From: an uncultured Bacilli bacterium
GTDB lineage: Bacteria > Bacillota_I > Bacilli_A > RF39 > UBA660
Assembly: GCA_934098485.1 (NCBI GenBank)
Contig: CAKOOH010000014.1
Coordinates: 1 to 20,631, forward strand
Length of the DNA: 20,631 nt
Direction: 5' to 3'
The notes under the pieces: generated by a model
What the model was told of the DNA's origin: nothing
What the model saw: only the letters and a program-made list of their open reading frames with translations
The model's database searches: none
Shown here: positions 7,142 to 14,570 of the stretch, piece by piece
Layout of the letters: each line of letters opens with the position of its first letter
Position numbering within the stretch: position 1 is the stretch's first letter
Position numbers and translations under genes: made by a program

Positions 7142-8044
7142 TTAAAATGGTAGGTATTTTCGGCGGTATCCACCAGTTACAGCATAACAATCATGCGATA
7201 CCATAAACACATTCTTATCTTTTTCTAAAAGCATCTTTTTTAAACCATAATATTTATCAAAGGGTACGATAACGAGTAATGTGGGATCTTTTTTTATAAA
7301 TATGCCACCTCTACTACTTACTTCGGTTAAACCGAATCCATGATCATTAATTAAGGTTTTTTCTATTTCTTCCCATTTTTTAGATTTTATATAACAAATT
7401 TTACTATCATTTATTCCTAGCATAACAACATCAACTAATTTTGATGCTACAAATAAAATAAATAATGCATATATGGTTTTAGTAAAACCAAAAACTAAGG
7501 TGCCAGTAAAAATAATAATTAAATTAACGGTACGGCTTGCTTCACCAACCGGTATTTTTAACATCTTATTAATAATAGTCGCGATTACATCAGAGCCACC
7601 GGTATTAAAGCCAGTACGATAAATCATGCCGCTACAAAATCCATATAATAATGAGGAAATTACAATTGTTATAAACATACTATTAATGTTTAAATCAATC
7701 ATTTTGGAAAGCGGCTCAGTTATAGTAACCATAAGCGTAAACGTTACAGAGCCAACAATGGTGGTTATAGTATCTTCTTTACCTAAAAATAAATAACTAA
7801 TAATAATTATAACAACCATTGAAATGTAGAGAAAATAAGTTGTAGGAAGTCCCGTTACTTCTTTTATTATAATGGCAAGGCCACTCATACCCCCTACTAC
7901 AATGTTATTGGGTACTAATAAAGTATTATAATTTAGAGCATGAATAAAACAAGCGAGTATAAAAAATATTAAACGCGTTCCTAGTTTTTGATAAGTTATT
8001 TTTTCCAGAATTTTATTTCTTCCCTTTTTTATTCTATTAAACAT
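7142..8044 (-). CDS. YitT-family integral membrane protein (DUF161 + DUF2179)
   Basis: This 300-residue protein has a membrane half of about five to six helices (residues 22-205) with family-typical VPNNIVVGGMSGLAIIIKE (about 45-63) and YRTGFNTGGSDVIATIINK (about 141-159). A cytoplasmic DUF2179 domain (about 210-290, GFGLTEVSSRGGIF...) follows, and the protein ends HDCYAVTGGYRR. YitT proteins are widespread in Bacillota. Their transported substrate is not established, although the soluble domain resembles ligand-binding sensors. Length is normal. The ATG at 8044 lacks a clear ribosome-binding sequence. A promoter (TTTACT-17-TATTAT) places the transcript start only about ten bases upstream, so translation may start from a very short leader. 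Confidence 0.93.
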   Translation of the reverse strand: MFNRIKKGRNKILEKITYQKLGTRLIFFILACFIHALNYNTLLVPNNIVVGGMSGLAIIIKEVTGLPTTYFLYISMVVIIIISYLFLGKEDTITTIVGSVTFTLMVTITEPLSKMIDLNINSMFITIVISSLLYGFCSGMIYRTGFNTGGSDVIATIINKMLKIPVGEASRTVNLIIIFTGTLVFGFTKTIYALFILFVASKLVDVVMLGINDSKICYIKSKKWEEIEKTLINDHGFGLTEVSSRGGIFIKKDPTLLVIVPFDKYYGLKKMLLEKDKNVFMVSHDCYAVTGGYRRKYLPF

Positions 8045-8060
8045 CGCATATCACATATTA

Positions 8061-8089
8061 ATAATACTATTTTTAGGAATTTTAGTAAA
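8061..8089 (-). promoter_or_regulatory. Promoter of the yitT-family gene
   Basis: TTTACT (8084-8089), 17-base spacer, TATTAT (8061-8066) on the minus strand. It lies immediately after the tuf terminator. The -10 ends 16 bases before the ATG, implying a very short leader. Confidence 0.6.
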
Positions 8090-8090
8090 G

Positions 8091-8114
8091 AAAAAACTCA
8101 CATTATCTGTGAGT
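8091..8114 (-). terminator. Terminator of the str operon after tuf
   Basis: ACTCACA (8096-8102) pairs with TGTGAGT (8108-8114) around a five-base loop, followed on the minus strand by six T residues. Confidence 0.9.
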
Positions 8115-8125
8115 GTAATTCTTTA

Positions 8126-9307
8126 TTATTCAATAATTTCTGTTACAGTACCAGCACCAACTGTACGGCCACCTTCACGAATTGAGAACTTAGTTCCGTT
8201 TTCTAAAGCTACCATACTAATTAGTTCAACTGTCATTTCTACGTTGTCACCAGGCATAACCATTTCAACTCCTTGTGGAAGTTCAATTACACCAGTAACA
8301 TCTGTAGTTCTGAAGTAGAATTGTGGTCTGTAGTTTGAGAAGAATGGAGTATGACGTCCACCTTCTTCTTTAGATAATACGTATACAGAAGCTTTGAATT
8401 TTTTATGAGGATGTACTGAACCTGGTTTAGCTAAAACTTGTCCACGTTCAACATCTTCTCTATTGATACCACGAAGTAAAACTCCAGCGTTATCTCCAGC
8501 TTCAGCATAATCTAAAGATTTTCTGAACATTTCGATACCAGTAACAACTGTCTTTCTTGTATCTTTTAATCCAACGATTTCAACTTCGTCGTTAAGATTT
8601 AATCTACCTCTTTCAACACGTCCAGTAACAACTGTACCACGTCCTGAAATTGTAAATACGTCTTCAATACTCATTAAGAAAGGTTTATCAGTATCTCTAT
8701 CAGGAGTTGGGATATAATCATCAACAGCAGCCATTAAGTCTTTGATAGCTTGAACGCTTGCTGGATCTCCTTCTAATGCTTTTAATGCAGATCCTCTAAT
8801 AATAGGGCATTCTGGATCAAAACCATATTCTCCTAATAATTCTCTAATTTCCATTTCTACTAAATCTAGTAATTCTGGATCATCAACTTGATCACATTTG
8901 TTCATGAATACTACGATTCTTGGAACTCCAACTTGACGTGCAAGTAAGATATGTTCTCTAGTTTGTGGCATAGGACCATCTGCAGCTGAAACAACTAAGA
9001 TAGCTCCATCCATTTGTGCAGCACCAGTGATCATGTTCTTAACATAGTCAGCATGTCCTGGGCAGTCTACGTGAGCATAGTGACGTTTGTCAGTTTCATA
9101 CTCAACGTGAGCAGTATTAATAGTAATACCTCTTTCTCTTTCTTCAGGTGCTTTATCGATATTTGCATAATCAACGAAGTCAGCTTTACCTTCATCATGT
9201 AATACTTTTGTTATAGCAGCAGTTAATGTTGTTTTACCATGGTCAACGTGTCCAATAGTACCAATATTAACATGTGGTTTGCTACGATCAAATTTTTGTC
9301 TTGCCAT
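8126..9307 (-). CDS. tuf: Translation elongation factor Tu
   Basis: EF-Tu is a cytoplasmic GTPase that carries aminoacyl-tRNA to the ribosomal A site. All hallmarks are present in 393 residues: G1 GHVDHGKT (19-26), switch region GITINTAHVEYE, G3 DCPGH (about 80-84), G4 NKCD (about 135), domain 2 ISGRGTVVTGRVERG, and domain 3 ending VGAGTVTEIIE. The start ATG has AGGAGG upstream. It is the last gene of the str operon, 74 bases after fusA, followed by a strong terminator. A probable internal promoter lies in the fusA-tuf gap, so tuf may be made in excess over the upstream genes. Conservation is full; nothing looks damaged. Confidence 0.99.
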   Translation of the reverse strand: MARQKFDRSKPHVNIGTIGHVDHGKTTLTAAITKVLHDEGKADFVDYANIDKAPEERERGITINTAHVEYETDKRHYAHVDCPGHADYVKNMITGAAQMDGAILVVSAADGPMPQTREHILLARQVGVPRIVVFMNKCDQVDDPELLDLVEMEIRELLGEYGFDPECPIIRGSALKALEGDPASVQAIKDLMAAVDDYIPTPDRDTDKPFLMSIEDVFTISGRGTVVTGRVERGRLNLNDEVEIVGLKDTRKTVVTGIEMFRKSLDYAEAGDNAGVLLRGINREDVERGQVLAKPGSVHPHKKFKASVYVLSKEEGGRHTPFFSNYRPQFYFRTTDVTGVIELPQGVEMVMPGDNVEMTVELISMVALENGTKFSIREGGRTVGAGTVTEIIE

Positions 9308-9341
9308 TTTTATTTCCTCCTTTAAAATTTTCTACAAAAAT

Positions 9342-9370
9342 ATTTTATCTAATTCTTGAATATAATTCAA
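9342..9370 (-). promoter_or_regulatory. Probable internal promoter of tuf
   Basis: TTGAAT (9365-9370), 17-base spacer, TAAAAT (9342-9347) on the minus strand in the fusA-tuf gap. A perfect 7-pair dyad CTTGAAT/ATTCAAG (9355-9361/9365-9371) overlaps the -35; it lacks a T-run and is not a good terminator. Confidence 0.55.
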
Positions 9371-9381
9371 GTATTATTCAA

Positions 9382-11454
9382 TTAGTTTACGCTGTTTTTC
9401 TTGATAATTTCTTCAGCGATTGATTTTGGAACTTCTTCATAATGATCAAGTTCCATAACGAATGTACCACGTCCTTGAGAATTGCTTCTTAAAGATGTCA
9501 TATATCCGAACATTTCTGATAGTGGAACCATTGCAGTAATTTGTAGGGCGTTACCACGAGATTCTTGTCCTAGTGGTCTACCACGACGTGATGTTAAATC
9601 ACCCATTACATTACCCATGTATTCTTCTGGAACAACTACAGATACTTTCATAATTGGTTCTAAAAGAACTGGTTTACACTTATTTTTAGCTTCTTTTAAA
9701 GCCATTGATGCAGCAATTTTAAACGCCATTTCTGATGAGTCTACATCATGGTATGAACCATCAAATAATGTTGCTTTTACGTCTACGATTGGATATCCTG
9801 CTAAAATACCGCCAGCCATAGCTTCTTGTAAGCCTTTGTCAGTTACAGGAATGTATTCACGAGGAACTACACCACCAACGATAGCGTCAACAAATTCATA
9901 ACCTTTATCTTTATTTGGTTCGAATTTAATCCATACGTGACCGTATTGTCCACGTCCACCTGATTGTTTAATATATTTACCTTCACATTCAGCTGTCTGT
10001 GTTAATGTTTCACGATAAGCAACTTGTGGTCTACCAACGTTTGCTTCAACACCAAATTCTCTTTTCATACGATCTACATAAACATCTAAATGTAACTCAC
10101 CCATACCGGAAATTACTGTTTGGCCAGTTTCAGGATCAGTTTTATATTTAAATGTTGGATCTTCTTCTGATAATTTTTGAAGTGCTAAGCCCATTTTGTC
10201 TTGATCAGCTTTTGATTTTGGTTCAATAGCCATATCAATAACTGGAAGTGGGAACTCCATACCTTTCATAATAACTGGATTTTTCTCATCACATAGTGTA
10301 TCGGCAGTAGTTGTATTTTTTAAACCTACAGCAGCTGCGATTTCACCAGCATATACTTCAGTTATTTCTTTTCTTTGATTTGCATGCATTTGTAAGATAC
10401 GTCCAATTCTTTCTTTTTCACCCTTAGTTGAGTTTAATACATAAGAACCAGATTTTAGTACTCCTGAGTAAACTCTTAGGAATGCTAATCTACCTACAAA
10501 TGGGTCTGTCATAATTTTAAATGCTAAAGCAGTAAATGGTTCTGAATCGCTTGGATGTCTTAATACATCATTACCATTTTTATCAGTACATTCAATAGCA
10601 GGAATGTCTGTTGGTGCTGGCATGTAATCAATAACAGCATCTAAAACAAATTTAACTCCTTTGTTTCCAAGTGCTGTTCCGCACATTACTGGGAAGAAAC
10701 TTGCTGATAGGGTTCCTTTACGAATAGCACGTTTAATTAAATCAATAGATACTTCTTCACCTTCAAGGTATTTTTCCATTAATTCATCATCATATTCAGC
10801 AACTGCTTCGATAAGTTCAACTCTCTTAGTTTCTGCTAAATCTTTTAATTCTTCAGGAATTTCTTTAACTTCATATTCTTCATGTTCACCGCCATCATAG
10901 TATATGGCTTGTCTATTTAGAATATCAATAATTCCAACGAATGAATCTTCAGCACCAATTGGCCATGCGATTGGAGCAGCGTTAGCACCTAGTCTTTCTT
11001 TAATAGTTTTTAAGGTGTATGTAAAATCAGCACCCATTTTATCCATTTTATTAGAGAAAATCATTCTAGGAACTTTATATTCGTTTGCTTGTCTCCATAC
11101 TGTTTCAGTTTGTGGTTCTACACCTGCTTGTGAGTCTAGTACAGTAACAGCACCATCTAAAACTCTTAAACTTCTTTGTACTTCAATTGTGAAGTCTACG
11201 TGACCTGGAGTATCAATAATATTTAGACGATATCCTTTCCAGTGAGCAGTTGTTGCAGCACTAGTAATTGTGATACCTCTTTCTTTTTCTTGTTCCATCC
11301 AGTCCATTTGAGATTCACCATCGTGAGTCTCACCAATTTTATGAGTAATTCCCGTATGGAATAGTACTCTTTCGGTAAAAGTTGTTTTTCCGGCATCAAT
11401 GTGAGCCATTATACCGATATTTCTTATTTTATCTAAAGATACATCTCTTGCCAT
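9382..11454 (-). CDS. fusA: Translation elongation factor G
   Basis: EF-G is the GTPase that drives translocation and, with RRF, ribosome recycling. The 690-residue protein has G1 AHIDAGKT (17-24), switch EKERGITITSAATTAHW, G3 DTPGH (about 82-86), G4 NKMD (about 136-139), domain 2 beginning AFKIMTDPFVGRLAFLRVYSG, and domain IV with SGGRGQYGHVWI and GVVPREYIP. The C-terminus is MELDHYEEVPKSIAEEII. Length is normal. The ATG at 11454 is preceded by AGAGG. It lies nine bases after rpsG in the str operon. An archetypal single copy of the elongation type, not a TetM-like ribosomal protection protein. Confidence 0.99.
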   Translation of the reverse strand: MARDVSLDKIRNIGIMAHIDAGKTTFTERVLFHTGITHKIGETHDGESQMDWMEQEKERGITITSAATTAHWKGYRLNIIDTPGHVDFTIEVQRSLRVLDGAVTVLDSQAGVEPQTETVWRQANEYKVPRMIFSNKMDKMGADFTYTLKTIKERLGANAAPIAWPIGAEDSFVGIIDILNRQAIYYDGGEHEEYEVKEIPEELKDLAETKRVELIEAVAEYDDELMEKYLEGEEVSIDLIKRAIRKGTLSASFFPVMCGTALGNKGVKFVLDAVIDYMPAPTDIPAIECTDKNGNDVLRHPSDSEPFTALAFKIMTDPFVGRLAFLRVYSGVLKSGSYVLNSTKGEKERIGRILQMHANQRKEITEVYAGEIAAAVGLKNTTTADTLCDEKNPVIMKGMEFPLPVIDMAIEPKSKADQDKMGLALQKLSEEDPTFKYKTDPETGQTVISGMGELHLDVYVDRMKREFGVEANVGRPQVAYRETLTQTAECEGKYIKQSGGRGQYGHVWIKFEPNKDKGYEFVDAIVGGVVPREYIPVTDKGLQEAMAGGILAGYPIVDVKATLFDGSYHDVDSSEMAFKIAASMALKEAKNKCKPVLLEPIMKVSVVVPEEYMGNVMGDLTSRRGRPLGQESRGNALQITAMVPLSEMFGYMTSLRSNSQGRGTFVMELDHYEEVPKSIAEEIIKKNSVN

Positions 11455-11463
11455 CTATAACCT

Positions 11464-11931
11464 CTACCATCTATAATGAGCAAATGCTTTATTAGCTTCA
11501 GCCATTTTGTGAGTATCTTCACGTTTTTTAGCGGCTCCACCAACACCATTTGCAGCATCCATAATTTCGGCAGCTAATTTATTTGCCATTCCTCTTCCTG
11601 GTCTTAATCTTGCATAATTGATTAAGTAACGAAGAGCAAGTGTTTGTCCTCTAGTTTCACTAACTTCAATTGGAACTTGAACATTAGATCCACCAACACG
11701 ACGTGATTTTACTTCTAAAGCAGGAGTAATATTTTCCATTGCTTTAGTGAAAACTTCCATCGGATCTTGTTTTGTTTGTTCTTTTATTTTATCAAATGCC
11801 TCATTTACAATTCCAGCTGCAGTACTTTTTTTACCATCGTTCATAACGGCGTTAATTAATTTAGTAACTACTTTTGAATTATATATAGGATCTGGTAAAA
11901 CATCACGTTTTATTGCACGTCTTTTACGCAT
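11464..11931 (-). CDS. rpsG: 30S ribosomal protein S7
   Basis: S7 nucleates assembly of the 30S head by binding the 3' major domain of 16S rRNA. It has 155 residues, the standard length, with family-typical RKRRAIKRDVLPDPIYNS at the N-terminus, VGGSNVQVPIEV (about 80-91), RGQTLALRYLINYAR and KKREDTHKMAEANKAFAHYRW at the C-terminus. The start has GGAGG upstream. It lies 16 bases after rpsL and 9 before fusA. In proteobacteria S7 represses this operon by binding between S12 and S7; the gap here is short, so that mechanism is unlikely to be copied directly. Confidence 0.99.
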   Translation of the reverse strand: MRKRRAIKRDVLPDPIYNSKVVTKLINAVMNDGKKSTAAGIVNEAFDKIKEQTKQDPMEVFTKAMENITPALEVKSRRVGGSNVQVPIEVSETRGQTLALRYLINYARLRPGRGMANKLAAEIMDAANGVGGAAKKREDTHKMAEANKAFAHYRW

Positions 11932-11947
11932 ATTTATTCCTCCTTAA

Positions 11948-12364
11948 TTATTTATTTTTTGGTTTTTTAGTACCGTATTTACTTCTTGATTGTTTACGAT
12001 CGTTAACACCTTGAGTATCTAATGTTCCACGGATAATATGATAACGAACACCGATTAAGTCTTTAACACGACCACCACGAATTAATACTACACTATGTTC
12101 TTGTAAGTTATGTCCTTCACCTGGAATATAAGTATCTACTTCTCTACCATTTGAAAGTCTTACACGAGCATATTTTCTTAATGCTGAGTTTGGTTTTTTA
12201 GGTGTTTTAGTACCAACACGTGTACAAACGCCTCTCATTTGTGGATGATCTGTAGCTGTAGTTTTTCTTTCCATGCTGTTAAGTCCCATATTTAAAGCTG
12301 GGCTTTTCTTCTTTTTAGTTTTGTCTTTTCTACCATGTTTAACTAATTGATTTACTGTAGACAT
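11948..12364 (-). CDS. rpsL: 30S ribosomal protein S12 with Ile at position 104
   Basis: S12 sits at the decoding centre and influences tRNA selection. The start is taken at ATG 12364 (MSTVNQLVKHGR), which has AAGGAGA just upstream and matches family starts, giving 138 residues; the frame extends further upstream only by chance. Conserved blocks are TKTPKKPNSALRK (52-64, with Lys56) and HNLQEHSVVLIRGGRVKDL (85-103, with Lys101). The next residue is Ile104 where nearly all bacteria have Pro (KDLPGVRYH). Substitutions of that Pro and of the two Lys residues are known streptomycin resistance or dependence positions in other species. It is the first gene of the str operon, with a promoter and structured leader upstream. 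Confidence 0.98.
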   Translation of the reverse strand: MSTVNQLVKHGRKDKTKKKKSPALNMGLNSMERKTTATDHPQMRGVCTRVGTKTPKKPNSALRKYARVRLSNGREVDTYIPGEGHNLQEHSVVLIRGGRVKDLIGVRYHIIRGTLDTQGVNDRKQSRSKYGTKKPKNK

Positions 12365-12382
12365 TTTTATCTCCTTCCTAAT

Positions 12383-12440
12383 ACACACTTCCTGGTGTGT
12401 TGTATCTTTCATAAATTCAGGTTCTACCTAACGTAGAACC
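12383..12440 (-). promoter_or_regulatory. Structured 5' leader of the str operon
   Basis: The leader between promoter and rpsL contains two hairpins: an 8-pair stem GGTTCTAC/GTAGAACC with a five-base loop (12420-12427/12433-12440), and ACACAC/GTGTGT around CAGGAA on the minus strand (12383-12388/12395-12400) just upstream of the ribosome binding site. Neither has a T-run, so attenuation by termination is unlikely. Protein binding or translational control is possible but unproven. Confidence 0.5.
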
Positions 12441-12459
12441 CAAAATTAAATGCATAATT

Positions 12460-12488
12460 AATATAACATTATATTATATTCGTGTCAA
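12460..12488 (-). promoter_or_regulatory. Promoter of the str operon
   Basis: Perfect -35 TTGACA (12483-12488), 17-base spacer and -10 TATATT (12460-12465) preceded by TGT as an extended -10. It gives a leader of about 90 bases before rpsL and shows that the str genes do not depend on rplJL transcription. Confidence 0.85.
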
Positions 12489-12587
12489 GAAAATTTATTA
12501 TATTTTGCTTTCTCTATGGGTAATTTGTGATAAGGTCTTATGTGTTACAAAATAATTTGTATAAATTTAAAAATGAAATGAAAAATA

Positions 12588-12634
12588 AAAAGCAAGGTTG
12601 AGTAATATTTTCATTCATAAATATCCTTGCTTTT
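12588..12634 (-). terminator. Terminator after the 80-aa membrane protein gene
   Basis: AAAAGCAAGG (12588-12597) pairs with CCTTGCTTTT (12625-12634), with a further A/T stem inside. On the minus strand it is followed by a T-rich run. The pairing also works on the plus strand, but no plus-strand gene reads into it. Confidence 0.75.
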
Positions 12635-12674
12635 GATCTTACCGATTATAATTTTAACTAATGTCTAGGAGTGA

Positions 12675-12917
12675 TTATATATCGTCTTTATAATAAGAAT
12701 TATCATCTAAATCATTACATTCCTTAGAACCAAACGAAGTTGGTGAAAATCTTCCTTCTCTAACTAAATCTTTTTGCCATTCTTCTAACTCTAAAGTATC
12801 CATTTCTTTTTCGATATCAGATTTTTTATCTTTAGATTTATCCATAGGATCTGGCACCTGAATTCCAAGTAGATACAAAATTAAACAAAAAACCATAAAA
12901 ATAATAAAAATTACCAT
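12675..12917 (-). CDS. Small single-pass membrane protein, unknown
   Basis: An 80-residue protein with one hydrophobic segment at the extreme N-terminus (about residues 2-18, MVIFIIFMVFCLILYLLG) and a highly charged remainder containing DKSKDKKSDIEKEMDTLELEEWQKDL, then an acidic, Asp-rich end (DLDDNSYYKDDI). The ATG is preceded by a good GGAGG. A 9-base dyad (12935-12943/12950-12958) lies a few bases upstream of that site and a terminator follows the gene, so it forms its own unit. No family recognised. It occupies part of the place where rpoB/rpoC would be expected. Confidence 0.7.
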   Translation of the reverse strand: MVIFIIFMVFCLILYLLGIQVPDPMDKSKDKKSDIEKEMDTLELEEWQKDLVREGRFSPTSFGSKECNDLDDNSYYKDDI

Positions 12918-12934
12918 TATTTGCCTCCTACTTA

Positions 12935-12958
12935 TTTAATTGTCATTTAACAATTAAA
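12935..12958 (-). promoter_or_regulatory. Dyad upstream of the 80-aa gene
   Basis: TTTAATTGT (12935-12943) and ACAATTAAA (12950-12958) are perfect inverted arms separated by six bases, about seven bases from the GGAGG. It could be an operator or a leader hairpin. No clear promoter was recognised in the 140 bases upstream of this gene. Confidence 0.4.
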
Positions 12959-13059
12959 TTATTTTACTTTCTCATTAATATTTTCCTCATATTAAAAACT
13001 TCTTAAGCAATTTATTTGAAAATTTATATATTTAAGATAACAAAAGCATTTTTTATTAG

Positions 13060-13404
13060 TTATTTGGTATATCCTTTAGTTTCATATTTCTGACATTTTA
13101 TGTAGGGATTATATTTTAAAACTTGTCCTTGTTTTTCAATTAAAACATAACCTTCACAAGTGTCATCATTAACTTTTGTATCAACTTCATAACCGTTTTC
13201 TTTTAGTGACGCTAGCGTTATTTTACTATTAAGTTCTTTTATTAAACTAGGATTTGCTCCGATCATACTTTCCGCTTTGAATTTTAGTGTTTCTTCTAAG
13301 TCAACATATGGCTTATTTTGTTTTTTTAAGTTTAAACCAATAAAGGTCAAAGTGCATACGATTAAAATTGATAGTATTATTAATAATACTGATGTTTTTT
13401 TCAT
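13060..13404 (-). CDS. Membrane-anchored small protein with a pilin-like C-terminus
   Basis: A 114-residue protein with a Lys-Lys start, one N-terminal hydrophobic helix (about residues 5-25) and an extracytoplasmic part. The soluble part contains SLKENGYEVDTKVNDDTCEGYVLIEKQGQVLKY in its middle and end, with Cys83 and Cys104 (NPYIKCQKYETKGY) likely forming a disulfide. A helical region followed by a small beta sheet closed by a Cys pair and ending near GY resembles minor pilin-like surface proteins of low-GC Bacillota, but no prepilin peptidase motif is clear. Its ATG overlaps the stop codon of the upstream 53-codon gene (ATGA), so the two are translationally coupled and probably act together. 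Function unknown. Confidence 0.75.
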   Translation of the reverse strand: MKKTSVLLIILSILIVCTLTFIGLNLKKQNKPYVDLEETLKFKAESMIGANPSLIKELNSKITLASLKENGYEVDTKVNDDTCEGYVLIEKQGQVLKYNPYIKCQKYETKGYTK

Positions 13405-13562
13405 TTTTCACCAACTACTATATAATCTGCTTGAGGAATGCTATCAATCATTTTGTCATAGTAATTATATATGTAATAAGATGCTACAAGTAAAAAACCA
13501 ATTAAAATGCTCATTAGTAGTGTCATCATTTGATATCCCCAACCATTATTATTTAGTTTCAT
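13401..13562 (-). CDS. 53-residue single-pass membrane protein
   Basis: A short gene with start ATG 13562, an AGAGGG ribosome-binding sequence upstream, and a near-consensus promoter. The product begins MKLNNNGWGYQMMTLL, has one hydrophobic helix (about residues 14-32) and ends DSIPQADYIVVGEK. The short polar leader ending in Gly before a hydrophobic helix is reminiscent of type IV prepilin or competence pseudopilin starts (the Gly would be the cleavage residue), though the position-5 Glu of classical prepilins is missing. Its stop overlaps the start of the 114-residue gene by ATGA. Coding status is supported by promoter, ribosome binding site and coupling rather than by recognised homology. 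Confidence 0.7.
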   Translation of the reverse strand: MKLNNNGWGYQMMTLLMSILIGFLLVASYYIYNYYDKMIDSIPQADYIVVGEK

Positions 13563-13586
13563 TTTATTCCCTCTCTTATACTTTTT

Positions 13587-13615
13587 ATTATAACTATAAT
13601 TTGTAAATTAGGCAA
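13587..13615 (-). promoter_or_regulatory. Promoter of the 53-aa/114-aa pair
   Basis: TTGCCT (13610-13615), 17-base spacer, perfect TATAAT (13587-13592) on the minus strand, just after the rplL terminator. Confidence 0.75.
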
Positions 13616-13630
13616 TAGATTTTTATGCAT

Positions 13631-13657
13631 AAAAAAACCTCTAAACGAGGCTTTTTT
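13631..13657 (-). terminator. Terminator of rplJ-rplL
   Basis: CCTC/GAGG core with a five-base loop, extended by A/T pairs around one bulged base, with seven T residues on the minus strand. It begins five bases after the rplL stop and separates rplL from whatever follows. Confidence 0.85.
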
Positions 13658-13661
13658 GAGA

Positions 13662-14027
13662 TTAAACTAATTCTACAGTAGCTCCAGCTTCTTCTAATTT
13701 AGCTTTAATTTCATTTGCTTCATCTAAAGAAACGTTTTCTTTAATGTTACCACCATTGTCAGCAACACCTTTTGCTTCTACTAAGCCTAATCCAGTAATT
13801 TCACGAATTACTTTAATTACGCCGATTTTAGCAGCTCCAGCATCTTTTAATACAACAGTTTTTGTTGAAGGTCCTTCTTCAGCGGCAGCAGCAGGTGCAG
13901 CAGCAACAGCTACAGCAGATGGATCTACTCCGAATTCCTCCTTCATCGCGTCTACTAATTCTTTTACTTCAAGAATAGTCATTTCTTTTAATGAATTAAT
14001 AAAATCTTCTTTTGTAATTTTAGCCAT
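13662..14027 (-). CDS. rplL: 50S ribosomal protein L7/L12
   Basis: The L7/L12 stalk protein recruits and activates translation GTPases such as EF-Tu and EF-G. The 121-residue protein has the N-terminal dimerisation helices (LKEMTILEVKELVDAMKEEFGV), an Ala-rich hinge (SAVAVAAAPAAAAEEG, about 37-52), and the factor-binding C-terminal domain with KIGVIKVIREITGLGLVEAKGVAD and ANEIKAKLEEAGATVELV. The strand usually written EFDV in relatives is replaced by TKTVVL, a mild variation. It lies 27 bases after rplJ, shares its promoter and L10-leader control, and is followed by a terminator rather than by rpoB. Confidence 0.98.
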   Translation of the reverse strand: MAKITKEDFINSLKEMTILEVKELVDAMKEEFGVDPSAVAVAAAPAAAAEEGPSTKTVVLKDAGAAKIGVIKVIREITGLGLVEAKGVADNGGNIKENVSLDEANEIKAKLEEAGATVELV

Positions 14028-14054
14028 TATAATCTTTCCTTTCTTTTTTTTAAA

Positions 14055-14546
14055 TTACTTTTCTAATCCTTCAGCATATAAATTTAATGCTATAGATAGA
14101 TTTTTAACGTGTTCTATCATACCACCTGCAAGCATAGTAAGTAAGCCTTCCATAGATGGAATACTAGCGTATTCATTAATAACAGCGTTATCAACAACTT
14201 CGCCATTAATGATTCCAGAGCGAATTTCAGCACACTTATGGTCTTTTGTGAATTTGCTTAATGCTTTAATTGGTTCTAATAAATCTTTACCAAATAAAAT
14301 TGCATTAGGTCCTTCAAGGTCAGTTGATAAGTCTAAATTTAGACTATCTGTTGCTCTTTTTACTAAAGTATTTTTATAAATTTTTACTTCACCATTAGCT
14401 TCTTTAACTTTGTTTCTTAAATCAGCCATTTCAGCAACAGTTAACCCTTGATAAGAAAATAATACTACTGATTCAGAATTTTTAATTTTATCTGATATTT
14501 CATTTATTACTTCTTTTTTAGCATCAAGAATTTTTGTACTTGCCAT
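14055..14546 (-). CDS. rplJ: 50S ribosomal protein L10
   Basis: L10 anchors L7/L12 dimers to the ribosome and, as the L10-L12 complex, represses its own operon through the leader RNA. The start is ATG 14546 (MASTKILDAKKEVI), preceded by AAAGGAGG; the frame stays open further upstream but there runs through the attenuator hairpin and is not coding. The 163-residue product includes SESVVLFSYQGLTVAEMADLRNKVKEANGEVKIYKNTLVKRA (typical L10 core) and a C-terminal helix for L12 binding. The length is normal. Transcription is from a promoter embedded in the end of rplA. Confidence 0.98.
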   Translation of the reverse strand: MASTKILDAKKEVINEISDKIKNSESVVLFSYQGLTVAEMADLRNKVKEANGEVKIYKNTLVKRATDSLNLDLSTDLEGPNAILFGKDLLEPIKALSKFTKDHKCAEIRSGIINGEVVDNAVINEYASIPSMEGLLTMLAGGMIEHVKNLSIALNLYAEGLEK

Positions 14547-14570
14547 TTTTTCCTCCTTTATATTTTTTAT

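Noticed and set aside
9355..9371. Dyad in the fusA-tuf gap as a terminator
   Set aside because: No T-run follows on the minus strand; it overlaps the probable tuf -35 and is better viewed as part of that promoter region.
12365..12412. Longer S12 starting at 12412
   Set aside because: The extra 16 codons cover the leader hairpin and ribosome binding site; no S12 has such an extension.
13744..14379. Long plus-strand frame opposite rplL and rplJ
   Set aside because: It is antisense to two certain ribosomal genes, with composition typical of a shadow frame and no start signals.
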